The notes below the pieces were generated by a model. That model was not told the origin of the DNA and made no database searches. It saw only the letters and a program-made list of their open reading frames with translations. This document shows positions 8,224 through 20,532 of a stretch of 64,000 nucleotides of DNA, in pieces. The stretch's first letter is position 1. Each line of letters starts with the position of its first letter. The stretch is from contig CM022677.1 in NCBI GenBank assembly GCA_012295275.1, forward strand, positions 13,418,154-13,482,153, in the 5' to 3' direction. Both the position numbers and the translations under genes were made by a program. Origin of the DNA: Chrysomallon squamiferum. Its lineage: Eukaryota; Mollusca; Gastropoda; Neomphalida; Peltospiridae.

Positions 8224-8262
8224 CCTAATTCAACAACTGATAATAATCAAATGAACATTATG
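8224..8262. other. Right boundary of the viral block with LINE sequence
   Basis: The 5' leader of copy C is cut to about 35 bp. From about 8258 (ATGCTGAATGACTC) the sequence matches the LINE at 19666-19700 (ATGCTGAGTGACTC). No hairpin and no clear target-site duplication are visible at this edge. Confidence 0.6.
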
Positions 8263-8575
8263 CTGAATGACTCTTTGGCGTAATGGTCGGCAAGTTTGTT
8301 GCTGATGATGCTGACATGTGCTGGGAGCCACTTGATGATTAGTTGTGTGTTGTTGTGTTGTATGTCCTCGTGTAGCTGTTGTATTCTGCTGAGTAGGTCT
8401 GGTCTGCTGGAATTCGGCCGTGCATGCTGAAAGGTGATTTCTGATACGGCTGAATTGTATGCATGTGGGTTTGTTTGTGTGATCTTGGACTATGAAGGCG
8501 AATCCTACTCTCCTGTTGTCTGGGTTTTTGGATGTACGTGTGTTGTTTATAGTGGTTGTTTGCTGCTGCTAGAAA
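8258..8575 (-). mobile_element. LINE fragment: RNase H region
   Basis: On the minus strand one frame gives NPDNRRVGFAFIVQD followed by SACTAEF, and a shifted frame gives IIKWLPAHVSIISNKLADHYAKE. These are the first strand, the glutamate region and the last motif of an RNase H domain as found in I/Jockey-type non-LTR retrotransposons. The last motif is shared with the LINE at 19.1-21.4 kb (GNKLANHYTKES). It is a fragment with a frameshift and is joined on its left to the viral block. Confidence 0.7.
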
Positions 8576-9127
8576 TATGGCTTTTTTGAACAGATTATGT
8601 TGTTGTTATTTTTTATAATTAATACATTTTTACTATTTTCACTCTTTGTTTTTTACCTGGACATCTCCTCACACACAGAGACCCTAATGTGAACTTGGCT
8701 TTTGGAATAAGCACCGTTTTATCAAGGTCAAGGTCATATGTATACTGCTGGGGACAGCAGGACTCGCAGGTACCTTCATTGAGGAAACGACAAGACTGAA
8801 AAAAACATTAAAACAACAACAAAAAACACTTGTAAGTCAAGGTACCACTGCATATATATATATAATAATAATAATAATAATAAATATTACTATTAATAAA
8901 TTTGGGTATCAAATGCACACACACACGCAATTACAAACAACATACAGAGTTACATATACAGTTCAGCAAGCTATTGTTCGGTTTGAGGTCAAAGTTCAAC
9001 TCAGCAGACAGTCAGTGTTCTTAGTTCCGTTGCATCCCCCAGCACACTCGGGGTGACAGCATTGGTTCAGCAGTTTTCCAAAACAACACACATCACACTA
9101 GTCAGCACACTCCTCTCCGTGGATTAC
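8576..9127. other. Intergenic, no gene seen
   Basis: Mixed non-coding sequence with a short AT/AAT run (about 8852-8885) and a CA-rich stretch near 8917. No convincing exon or element boundary. Confidence 0.5.
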
Positions 9128-9129
9128 TC

Positions 9130-9174
<45 letters not shown>

Positions 9175-9222
9175 AACAACAACAACAACAGATAATAATA
9201 ATAACAATAATAATTATAATAC
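9128..9222. repeat. (CAA)n / (AAT)n microsatellite
   Basis: About 20 CAA units followed by degenerate AAT units. Apparent reading frames here (poly-Thr or poly-Leu) are products of the repeat. Confidence 0.9.
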
Positions 9223-10654
9223 CAGTGGTTCACAAGCTTTTGTGAAATGGATTGTGGGAATCGGTGTAACTGGTGAAAGTTAAACAAAGGGAGGTTACTG
9301 AAAATGTTCAGGGTACAAGAACTTTGAACAATGTTCAGATTACTTGTTTGTCAAAAATACTATTAATAATGTGCAAATTTCCACTTTGTTAGACACAGGC
9401 ATAGAGTAGGTGAAATTACACGGTGTGTTATAGTTTTTATTTCACAGTGATAATAAAATGAAGGTGACTGTTTTTCAGTGAGATCTGACCAACAAGATCA
9501 GTTTTTGTCTCAGTAAGTATTAGGATTTTCCTGTTCTGAGTAGAACTCAGTGAATGAATGATCAAAATCTGTGACAGATGTTTTACTGTCTATGAGAAGG
9601 TGTTTATAACATCTTTTTTCTTGCTGACCAATGGAAGCAGTTATCTGTTTGTTATAACTGTCTTCATAATTGAGTGGATGTACATTGACAGACATCTGCA
9701 ACAGACATTTAAGTATCTGATAACCCAAACAAAGCCTCATAACAATCATCATTAAAATAAATAACAATAAAAACCATCTCTAATTACATTATCTGATCTA
9801 GACCGAACAGAACTTAAAGGAGTAAGAAATAATAATAAAAAAAAAAAAAAACACTCTCTCTCTCTCATAATTATGAAAAATTTATTAACATTAAACTTAT
9901 TTTAAAATTCATTCAGTCTTAGTCGTTGTTTTCTGCTAAGTACTTAATTGTTTTTATTTGTATTACTAATACTTTAGTAAATTTTAAGTGAAATGAAGTA
10001 AACTGAAACTATTTTTATAAATTACTTTGTTGTTTTTTTAACTATTTAGTGTAAACATTAAATATGAAATAAAAGCAATTTTTAAAACCATTTTGTTATT
10101 TCTTTTTACTATTTTCTGTAAACAATTTATTATTAAATGAAATAAAATAATGTAAAGTTAATGCATGTTTTGATATTTTATGTAAACAATTAATTGTTAT
10201 ATGAAATAAAATGATTTTTGAAATTATAGTTTTTTTTACTATTTCTCTATTAAATGAAATAAATATGGTTTTTGAAATTAATGTGTTAACAACTATTAAA
10301 TGAAATAATTAAAAAACTAAAATTTACCAGTTTCTGTAACCATTAATTGAAATAAAACTGATTTTAAAACCACAATGTGCTTGTTTTCTTTACGGATAAT
10401 TTATTTCTAACATTACAAACATTTATATGTATATATGATGGAGGAGGGTATACAGATCTGTTGAATATTTTTGAGGGGTGTGTTAATTCTCTAGGGACAG
10501 GGAAGTGATGGGTAAGATCAAAGTAAAACAGTAGATAAGTGCTGGTGTAGGTGGACATTTTTTAAAAAAAAAAATTGGATTTGGGCAACATGTCTATTTT
10601 CAGTGACTTGTTTATGTAGATATGATTCTTGGTGACTGTGTATCTGTGTGTGTT

Positions 10655-10657
<3 letters not shown>
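9223..10657. other. AT-rich intergenic, several degenerate repeats of one motif
   Basis: No gene is seen. Between about 10020 and 10370 a degenerate motif recurs about six times, each with a TTTTTAAA-like run, an ATTAAATGAAATAAA core and 60-90 bp spacing, suggesting an old minisatellite. Confidence 0.45.

Positions 10658-10747
<90 letters not shown>
10658..10747. repeat. (AG)n microsatellite
   Basis: About 90 bp of nearly pure AG dinucleotide directly beside the 54-bp minisatellite. Confidence 0.95.
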
Positions 10748-10749
<2 letters not shown>

Positions 10750-10754
10750 TTTTG

Positions 10755-11305
10755 AAAGGAATGGAGACAGAAACAGAAGAATGTCTAATCATGTTAAAGA
10801 GTGTAGTGAAGGAAGGATAGGAATAAACAGAAGAATTGCTAATCATGTTAAAGAGTGGTGAAGGAAGGATAGGAATAAACAGAAGAATGGCTAATCATAT
10901 TAAAGAGTGGTGAAGGAAGGATAGGAATAAACAGAAGAATGGCTAATCATGTTAAAGAGTGTGGTGAAGGAAGGATAGGAATAAACAGAAGAATGGCTAA
11001 TCATGTTAAAGACTGGGGTGAAGGAAGGATAGGAATAAACAGAATAATTGCTAATCATGTTAAAGAGTGTGGTGAAGGAAGGATAGGAATAAACAGAAGA
11101 ATGGCTAATCATGTTAAAGAGTGTGGTGAAGGAAGGATAGGAACAAACAGAAGGATGGCTAATCATGTTAAAGAGTGGGGTGAAGGAAGGATAGGAACAA
11201 ACAGAAGGATGGCTAATCATGTTAAAGAGTGGGGTGAAGGAAGGATAGCTAATCATGTTAAAGAGTGTGGTGAAGGAAGGATAGGAATAAACAGAAGGAA
11301 TTAAG
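10755..11305. repeat. 54-bp minisatellite, about 10 units, open on both strands
   Basis: Units of about 54 bp carry GGAAGGATAGGAATAAACAG and GCTAATCATGTTAAAGAGTG, with some shortened by a few bases. Because 54 is a multiple of three, frames stay open: an 18-residue repeat MANHVKECGEGRIGINRR on the plus strand and an FNMISHSSVYSYPSFTTL-type repeat on the minus strand. Two shortened units break the plus frame near 10855 and 10910. No promoter, splice site or homology supports coding. Treated as a non-coding tandem repeat. Confidence 0.85.
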
Positions 11306-11671
11306 AAACAAAAGAAAGGGCGCGTGACGTACACTTAAACATAACAACTATAATTAACTATACAACACTAACAGAGTTTACATTCATACAACTTTTCAAA
11401 TTAAATTTTATATTTCTCATAGAAATTTTACTATTTTATTTTACTATTTTACTTAAATTTCGGAGGTTTTTTTTTTATATATTATTATTATTGTTGTTGT
11501 TGAGATAGAAGCTATTTTGAAATATTAATTATAAGATTGTAAAGTTTACATTCTGTACAAGAATATGTCTAAGAAAATAAGCAGATGAAGACAGTGATTC
11601 AGTATCTTTTGTAACCGTTCTCGCTTTTCTCTAATTCAGTACACAGACTACGTGTGTCCCTCTAGTCATCG
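11306..11671. other. Intergenic, no gene seen
   Basis: AT-rich sequence with a short TTATTATTGTTG run near 11482. Nothing else recognised. Confidence 0.5.
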
Positions 11672-11679
11672 CTCTAAAC

Positions 11680-11870
11680 CAGGGCTGCGCAAACTTTCAG
11701 ATCTTACAGGCCGCTCCGCTTTAACTTCACTGGCCGCACAAATTTCATTTGTGATTACGTGAAATCTGAAAGCGTAACATATGACTTTGCCTAATTTTTA
11801 ACAATGAATCTCTGTAACGTAAATGTGACGAGGCGACATCCTTCCCACGGCCTCAGTTTGCGCACCCCTG
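11680..11870. mobile_element. hAT-type MITE with terminal inverted repeats and imperfect 8-bp target duplication
   Basis: The left end is CAGGGCTGCGCAAAC at 11680-11694. The right end is GTTTGCGCACCCCTG at 11856-11870, its reverse complement with one mismatch. The flanks are CTCTAAAC (11672-11679) and CTTTAATC (11871-11878), matching at 6 of 8 bases. hAT elements make 8-bp duplications and often start CAGGG. The 191-bp length leaves no room for a transposase, so it is a non-autonomous derivative. Confidence 0.8.
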
Positions 11871-11878
11871 CTTTAATC

Positions 11879-12325
<447 letters not shown>

Positions 12326-12407
12326 GCACTGTTTATTATAAACTTAGCTGGCTTTGCTGGTACAGGGAAATATGTTCACGAATGAAGAGCTATCAAACAT
12401 GTGCGCA

Positions 12408-12470
12408 CACTCACATGTACACACGCACACACACACACACACAAACATTCACACACACATATACACAGAG
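12408..12470. repeat. CA-rich microsatellite
   Basis: Imperfect CA repeat. A second CA-rich run lies at about 12752-12796. Confidence 0.8.
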
Positions 12471-12799
12471 GGATTTGTGACTTATCTTAAAAAAAAAAAC
12501 CGTGAGGTCACCAAGTAACAGTCAACATCCGAATAAACCATAATTTACAATGGAGAAACAACAGCAACGATACTAACAACAACTACAACATAAACTAGTT
12601 CTGGATAAATCGCTAGATCTGATTTCACAAATAAAATATTTAAAACGGAGGACAAACGAAGAAACAAAGCCATATAAATATTAATTAATATTTTTTAGAT
12701 ACTTCAGTGCCTGTTTGACCATCTGCTTCAAAGCATGCACGCACAAAAACACGCGCGCTCACAGACACACAGACACACACACACGCACACACACAGAAA

Positions 12800-13620
12800 T
12801 ATGTATGCACCAGAGCTGTAACGATTACCACGATACAGAATCGTATTGTGATACAAAGGCCCCGATACGATACATCGATTCGGGAAGGATGTATCCCGAT
12901 ACAATATGACATTTTAATAATTTTTGGTGTGGAGTTGATGAAGATATTTACATACAATGAAAACGTAACATCCACGTTTCGCCGCTGTAATTCCCGAACA
13001 TTCAGGTTCCTATTAACAGTCCTCGAGGTTGCTGTCGTCACGTAACCTGAACACGTCATCTCATGGCATGGAGGACAAGAGCACATTTATTTATTTTTTT
13101 AATATTTTTCATGAAATTTACTTTTCAGAAAGATTAATATGTTCCATTATACACGAAATCGGTTGATTTATTATCTCAGAATAACCTAATATATATTTTA
13201 TAACAGTCCTAAAGGACTCTTTTTTATTTCTACAGTTTAAAATGCGGCGGCTCTCTCAGTTTTGCCTTCAGTGAATTAAATATTTATTTATTTATTATTA
13301 ATTTATGATTAATTGTTGTTGCTGTTGTTGTTGTTGTTATTATTACTATTATTATTTTATTTTATTTATTTATTTTTCTTTATTTTATTATTCTTTTTTC
13401 TTTTTAGTACATTTTATTTAACATATTTTACGTTTGAACTTTAGATGTATTTTTAAAAGTAATTACAGTAATATTACTGAATTTTAACGTGGATAAAATG
13501 TCATAGGCTGCCACTTTTAAAAAAGAAAAGAAAAAACTGAGATGTGCCTAACAAGTCTCAATAGCAAAGCATAACTTTCTTCACACATGTATCTTAATTT
13601 TCCAGTGTTAAGTATTTTAA
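12800..13620. other. Intergenic; possible old transposon start, otherwise none
   Basis: The segment from 12809 (CAGAGCTGTAACGATT) has the look of a hAT-like end and is followed by palindromic CGATACGATACATCGAT sequence. I cannot find the opposite end. The rest is AT-rich with TTATT runs. Confidence 0.3.
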
Positions 13621-13680
13621 ATATTTAGTGGTAAAACGTTAAAAAGATGTTTAGTTTGAAACTATATATGTATACAAATA

Positions 13681-13775
13681 TGTGTGTATGCGTATGTATG
13701 TATGTATGTACGTATGTATGTATGTATGTATGTATGTATGTATGTATATATGCATATGTGTGTATGTGTGTATGT
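13681..13775. repeat. (GTAT)n microsatellite
   Basis: About 20 imperfect GTAT units. A short GT/GC run follows at 13915-13935. Confidence 0.9.
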
Positions 13776-13939
13776 GTACGTTTGTTAATTGAAAGAAGTA
13801 CAAGATCTTGTAATAGAAACAAATCAGACGTCATATTGGATGTTAATGATTCGCTATGTTTGATTGTACCGAGCATTCAGTTATGTGTGTTCTATTTTTA
13901 TTTATTTACTTATTTGTGTGTGTGTGCGCGCGCGCCCAT

Positions 13940-14933
13940 GTATTTGCATATTGCTTCGTTTAGTTTTCATTTTACGTTTAAAATTAAAATAATTTAACAA
14001 TATAAAAAAAGGCAAATACTAAGGCAAATACTGATTACACTATTTCTAAGATACATAATTATATGCCAGTCCTGAAATAGAATTAGTTCGTGAAAACAAC
14101 GAATGATGCTGCCCTATTGAAATAAAAATGCAAGAACAAATTCACGTAATTTTTATTATTATTATTTTTTTTATACGCCTTTACTGAACATTAACTTCAA
14201 CAAATAAAATGAAACAAATAAAAGACCGGAAGCACACTTTCAATCGTTTGGGTTGTCCGATATTGTGCAAAATAAACTGACGTCGAAATATTAAAATTCT
14301 CTGATTGTCGTTCCTGACTAATAACAAGATAAGAAGATGTCTGAACAAGTTTGTAACATGAAAAATAATAAGAGAAACCAAAAATAATTGTCTTTGGATG
14401 GAAAGTGAAATGTAGAAGCCAACTTGTGCATGGTATAGTATCTAAGTTTATATATTTTATCCACTCATAACTCATATTTTATCCACGTTAACTGAATTCT
14501 TAGCAGAGATATTGGACATTACAGATATCGAAACAATTTATTATGTCTAGTATAAATATAAAGATTTAAACTCAGTAAAAACTTAGATTGTTTACAATAT
14601 TATCATATATGGATATAGAAAATAATATAACATATCGATTCGGTCTGTGTTATGAAAGGTGGTAGTAAATTTATTTGGAAGAAAAATAAAATATATAAAG
14701 TCAACAACTTATGTTTAATATTACAATTATTTTATATTTGACTATTGACCCTCAAAAGTGTTTACACTGTTGTTGTTTCTTCAATTGACTGTCATTAGGC
14801 GTTTAATATAGTTGTTGTTGTTTTTGTTGTGGTTGTTGTCAAACATAAAGAAGAACGCAGATTACCTTATCTATATTTCAGTAACAGTTTTTAAAATAAT
14901 TTTTAATTATTATTATAATTCATTCATTGTCAG

Positions 14934-14973
<40 letters not shown>

Positions 14974-16440
14974 TAAATTTGGTATATTGATGATAATAAT
15001 AATAATCAAAATCATCATCATTTAATTTTTGATTTAAAATTTTTTTCATTTGGTTTCTGTAATTTGTATTATTTCTTCATTTTGTTGCTATTTCAGTAAT
15101 ATTATATTTTATGACATTTTATTATTTTTCTTTTTTCTATAACTTATTCATTTAATTTATTTGCATTATGTATTTTAAATACATATATATATACCTGAGT
15201 GTGTGTGTGTATGTATGTGTGGATATATACATATACTATCTTAATTCTTCTGTCTTCTTGTTTCTTCTTATTCCTGTGTTTATTCATATTTCTTCATATT
15301 ATTTGTTTTCATTTTTGAGTTATCTTTAAAGCTATTTTATTGTTTATTATTTTAACCTATTTATTATTTACCATGATTATTGTTTCTTGTTATTTTTCTT
15401 CATTACAGTTTCCTCAAAATCTTTTACTTCTTGTCTGTTCCTCTTGTCTGTATTTAATTTCAGTTATTTTATTGATAAGCAAGATTTTTGTAATATACCA
15501 TTTATTTATTATTTTTTAGTCTCCCAATTTCTGTTCATAGTTCTTATTCTTCTTTCTTTTTCTTTTTTCATATTTTAAATTCTTAATTTTTATTTTAATG
15601 ATTTTTATTATTTATTTATTATATTTTTTATTTTTTATTTTTTTGAAGCTACTGACCATTTGTATTATTGTTATTTTTCTTCTTCATTCTTTTTGTTTCT
15701 TATTCTTCATTTCCTAGTTTCTGTGTTTTCTTTTATGTTACCATTATTTTTACTTATTTTTTTCCTGTGATGTCACTTAAAATACACTATTATTTCTTTT
15801 AGTTCTTCAGTCTCTTTCTTTTATCGTTTTAATTTCTTTTGTTTTTTTGAATTTTGTTCTTCTGCTCATTTTATTTAAAGAATTATATTTTTTTTATTAT
15901 TATTATATGTATGTATGTATATGTATTTATATTATTATTATAAATTTAATATAATGTTTATTTATTTATTTATGTATTAATATTTTCAATCTCTTAACTG
16001 CATCACCCATCTTCCTGGTTATTTTTCTACATTCTAATAATTCAAATTCTTTTATTTTATTAAGTATTTATTATTATTATTATTATTTTTTTTTTTTTAC
16101 CAGCTTGTTACAATTCATTTTAATATTACATTTCTTCTTCATGTTTCTTCTTATTCAGTTGTGAGAAGAATTTTTTGTTTTGAGTTATAAAAATGCTCTT
16201 AAAACAAGTTTTAGTAGACAGTTGATTATTTTTATTTTATTTCTAATTTCTGTCTATCTAATGTATGTATGTATCTGTCATTTATTTATTTATTTTATTA
16301 TTGTTTTTAATTTATTTAAAATATAAACATAATGAATTACATAATATTCACATTAATTATTATCAACCTTTTCATTATTTTATTTAAAATTACAACCTAC
16401 TGAATAATTTAGTATTCTGTATTTTCATTATTTTTTTTAA
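13940..16440. other. AT-rich gene-free region
   Basis: About 2.5 kb of T-rich sequence with an (ATT)n tract at 14935-14972 and smaller TTA and GTAT runs near 15900 and 16260. No exon, RNA gene or element is recognised. Confidence 0.5.
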
Positions 16441-16592
16441 TTTATCAGGAAACAGTTTTGGACCCCAGGCTTTCCGAGCTGTGTGTTTGGCAATGTGTTC
16501 TAACACAACAGTGATCTTCATTAGCCTCAACACCAACAAAACAGACACTGAGAGTGCTGTGAGTAATCTTAATTATAACTGTTATAAAATCT

Positions 16593-16777
16593 TTTATAAT
16601 AATAATAACAGTAATAATAATAATAATAGTAACAACAACAATAACAATAATAATGACAGTAATAATAATAGTAGTAGTAATAATACTAGTAATAATGATA
16701 ATAGTAATAATAATGATAGTAATAATAGTAATACAATAATAATAATAATAGCAGTAGTAGTAATAATAATAAAACCA
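16593..16777. repeat. (AAT/AGT/AAC)n trinucleotide microsatellite
   Basis: About 180 bp of mixed AAT, AGT and AAC triplets. The poly-Asn frame across it is a product of the repeat. Confidence 0.9.
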
Positions 16778-16799
16778 GTTTAAAGGATTCCATATTCAT

Positions 16800-17954
16800 A
16801 ATATAATGCTTATGCTGATAACAAGAAATTATTTTTATATTTATATATGTATAATTGTCAAAAAAAATTCTTATATTCTTTTCTTCTTCTTATTATTATA
16901 ATTAGTAGAAGTATTGTCATTATTATTGTTATTCTTATTATTATTAATATTATTATTGTCATTGTTATTTTTATTATTAGTAGTAGTTAGTATTTGTAAT
17001 TATCCAGCAGTATCTGTTATCTACTAATATTTCTACCTCTGGTGTTACCACTGTTACTGCTGTTATTCTACTACTGAAAAAAAATAGTTACTAACAGTGA
17101 CTTTGAACACACTAAAGCTATTACCAATAATTATTATATTATATATCTATTTACCTCTGTGTCTGTCACTGCTATTTCTAATGTTGCTACTTTATCTTAT
17201 TTACTACCTCTATGTATTGTATCTACTTGTACTATACAACCTAAGCTAATTCTACCACAGTTATCACTATTACTGTTACTGCTGTGATTACCACTATTAC
17301 TACTACAAGTACTGTTATTACTAATACTTTAGATATAAGATACAACAACAGCAACAATAAGAATATAACAAGAACAAACAAAAAATATACGAATGCAGAC
17401 AAACCGATATAAACATGCTTGCTGTTGTAGTCTTTGTTCTTGATATGAAAATTAAAGACTGTAAAAGGAGATATATTTTGAATGGGTGTCTACTTACTTA
17501 TTTATTAAAAAATAATAATCAAAGACGCTGTATGTGAATATTTATAATTATAATAATAATAATATAAGTAATTTTCTCTTGGGACTGTATACTGTTTATT
17601 CTCACGTGATTCAAGTATTTTGTTTTAATGAAACATCTCATTATTATTTCAACAAAGAGGGAAATGCCTTTATCAATTATTATTATTATTATATGATTAT
17701 TTCTCCTCTAACTTGATAGTCCCTTAAAAAGTATTAAACTTACCAGTTTCTACTTATTTCAGCCAAACGTCTAGTCTGTTTTCAGATGAAAATTTGTAAT
17801 ATCAATAGTTAAAAATTGTTTATGCTGCTTGTATTAAATTGAATATATATATTAACAGTCAACTGTAGATGTAAATTGTCATTACGTACATATTGCGTTA
17901 AACAATGAGGTAAAAAAACAAGTACTCTTATGTTAAAAACTGGCAATCTCTCAT

Positions 17955-17993
<39 letters not shown>

Positions 17994-18430
17994 AAATATT
18001 TTATATTTTATACACTTTACTTAATTAAAATATATAATGACAGTATTGTATAAAATTCCCCGCATGTATCATGTGATTCAGTATCTTACTATTTCATGTG
18101 TTATATTACAGAATTAGAATATCATAAATGTCAGTAACTTGCTGATAACGAAACATCGTATATAGAGTATAATTTTCCTAGGATATTTCAGATGTATTGT
18201 TTACATCATGAATACATGAATTTATGATTATTATTATTATTATTATTATTATTATTTTAACTGTATACAGTCGACTCTGAGAAAACCAATCTTCAACTAA
18301 TACGGATTTCTGAATAACCTGCACCATTTCAAAGTTTCGTCCAGCTATCGGTAACCTACTATCATAGTCGGGAAAAACACCTCGCTTGGATATGCCATAA
18401 GCAGATTAAAATAAAATATATTTAATGAAT
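16800..18430. other. AT-rich gene-free region with small microsatellites
   Basis: Holds a (CA)n tract at 17962-17990, an (ATT)n tract at 18226-18256 and a triplet-rich stretch at 16880-17340. No supported gene. Confidence 0.5.
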
Positions 18431-18436
18431 AAATGA

Positions 18437-18859
18437 ATGAAAAAAATTAACATGCTAATCAGAGCGAGCTGTTGTGAAGCACGTCTACGATGGGCACACT
18501 TTCTGACAGGTCAGTGGGTGTGTCTGTTGCACAAAAGAGTTGTAGGTAAGGAAAGAGAGTGGGTTCTCGTTACAATTGCAGGACACAAGGGAGTGTCCAG
18601 CATATCGGATCATAACGAGTTGGTTCCGATGTTTCGTAGACGTTGTACGCTCCTTGTTGTTTCCGGCACTTGTCTCGTATTCGTCACCGGGTCTGTGTTG
18701 GTTGCATCATATTTGTTTGTTCTTTTCTCGGCTGCTGTTGATGTTTTCTTGTTCTTTTTGACTGCTTCCCTCTGGTCCAACAATTCCAAACTTATTATTT
18801 TTTGTTTTGCCATTGATATTTTTAGTGATTTAAAAGATGCTGTAAACACCTGTAACTAA
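18437..18859. other. Unassigned low-AT island with long frames on both strands
   Basis: A 400-bp island with a higher GC share than its surroundings. It has a 140-codon plus frame with hydrophobic C-terminal stretches and a minus frame rich in Lys, Thr and Asn (TAAEKRTNKYDATNTDP). The minus frame looks more protein-like in composition, but I recognise no domain. It may be a fragment of a transposon or a retrocopy. Coding status undecided. Confidence 0.25.
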
Positions 18860-19429
18860 AAAGAATAAGAACATGAATGTAGTTAACTTATTTACATTTT
18901 ATTTTATTTATTTTTTATTTTTTTTTATTGTAATTTAAAAGATGTTATAAATACCTGCAGCTAAGAATAAGAGCAATGTGTAATAAGATTATGTACATAA
19001 TAATAAAAACAAAAAATAAAAAAAAACATAACCGGGTTAGAATGGTCTGAATGTAAGTAGATATAGTACGTATACGTTTTTTTAAATTATTAATTTAATT
19101 GGCTATTCAAATTGATCCGTCAGTCAGCTGATCCATCCATGGATCAATCAGCTGTTCAACCAACCAATCTGTAAGTCAATAAAATCATTCAACTGTTGTT
19201 TGTGTTTTGTGTTCAGAATGTGTGTTGTTACTGCAGTGAGGACTAACTCTCTGTCTTTCGTGTTTGGTGCCAAGATGTTTTGAAGCGTGAACTCGATTTT
19301 TAGTTCCTCCAGTGTATTGCGTAGTGCTTGTCTTTCCTTGGCAAAGTTTTGACAGTGAAACAAGTAGTGTTTCAGGGTTTCGGAGAGTCCACAGCTGCAG
19401 TTGGGTGATGTGGTGTTGTGATATTTGTA

Positions 19430-20305
19430 TCAGATTGCATTTAAGTTGGTCGAGTAACCAAATCTGACTTTGGTGAGGTTGTTGTTTTGTAGTTTGTTGG
19501 TGAGTGTTATTTTGGGTGTTTTGGTGAGTGGTTTGATGTTCAAGTGCCATTTGTTTTTGGTGTTGTTCCATTCATTTTGCCACTGTTTGTCATAATGTTT
19601 GGCTTCAGTGGAGATAATTTCATTTATTCCATTGTGTATGTCTGTGCAGATGTCTTCGTCTTTAATGCTGAGTGACTCTTTGGTGTAATGGTTGGCAAGT
19701 TTGTTGCCAATGATGCCAACATGTTTGCTCCCCAACTGATTCTGGAAATTAGGTTTAGAAGATTGAGAATTTTTTGGCAGGATGCTATTATATTGTGTAT
19801 GTGGTATCCAAAGTTGAATGTTTTGGTTTGTTTTATGACGTTGTTGTTGATGTTCAGTGTGATTTTGTTGTTTTCTGTTTTTATTGTTGAACTGGAGGCA
19901 TGTCGTTTTCCAAAGAGAAATCTTTATGCCCCATTTCAATGCCCAGTCATTTATGTTGTTTAGGTCTTTTTGTATTTGTTTCTGTATTGCTGTGGTTGAT
20001 CTGCCTGCCCACCAAAAGGTGCAGTCGTCTGCAAAGAGTGCTGTGTTTATTGATTCGTTTGGTGGATGTTTGGTGTTGTCTTGTTTGTCAAGTGCTGTGA
20101 CGAGGTTGTTGATGTAGATGTTGAGGAGTGTTGGTGAGATCACGGATCCTTGGGGGATGCTGTTGTCAATTGTCGTTTTCTCTGAGGTGTGACTGTTCAC
20201 TTTGACTGCTATGGATCTGTTGTTGATGAAGTCTTTAATGAAGTTGAACATGTTGCCTTTGATGTTGTTGTTGATTAATTTGACGAGAGCAGTCCTTCCC
20301 TCCAT
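19430..20305 (-). pseudogene. LINE reverse transcriptase and RNase H segment (longest frame)
   Basis: A 291-codon open stretch within the LINE. Residues about 50-75 hold the RT palm sequence IPQGSVISPTLLNIYINNL and residues about 92-96 hold LFADD, the catalytic aspartate pair. About residues 110-135 (NDWALKWGIKIS) are the downstream RT motif. Later residues include the RNase H end motif GNKLANHYTKES and a C-terminal domain. The RT N-terminal fingers (20543-20331) are in another frame, and several short internal deletions remove parts of RNase H. Not a working enzyme. Confidence 0.8.
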
Positions 20306-20532
20306 ACCATGACGAATGCTTTTTCAATGTCTAGGAATACTGCGATGACTTTTTTGATTTCCTAAAAGATTGGTTGATTGATGTTTGCAGACAGGTGGTC
20401 TGGTTGTTTGTGCTGTGTTTCTTCCTGAAGCTGCTTTGATAGTTGCTGATTAAATTGTTGTTGTTTAGATGCTGATGTTGAAGACATGATTGTATTACAG
20501 GTGTTCTGTGTCTGCAGAATGTTCGTCGATTG

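Noticed and set aside
9053-9287. Threonine-rich plus frame and leucine-rich minus frame
   Set aside because: Entirely produced by the CAA/AAT microsatellite.
10622-10861. Arg-Glu dipeptide frames
   Set aside because: Translation of the AG tract in several frames.
12809-12960. Possible transposon beginning CAGAGCTGTAACGATT
   Set aside because: No matching opposite terminus or target duplication found. Kept only as a note in the intergenic entry.
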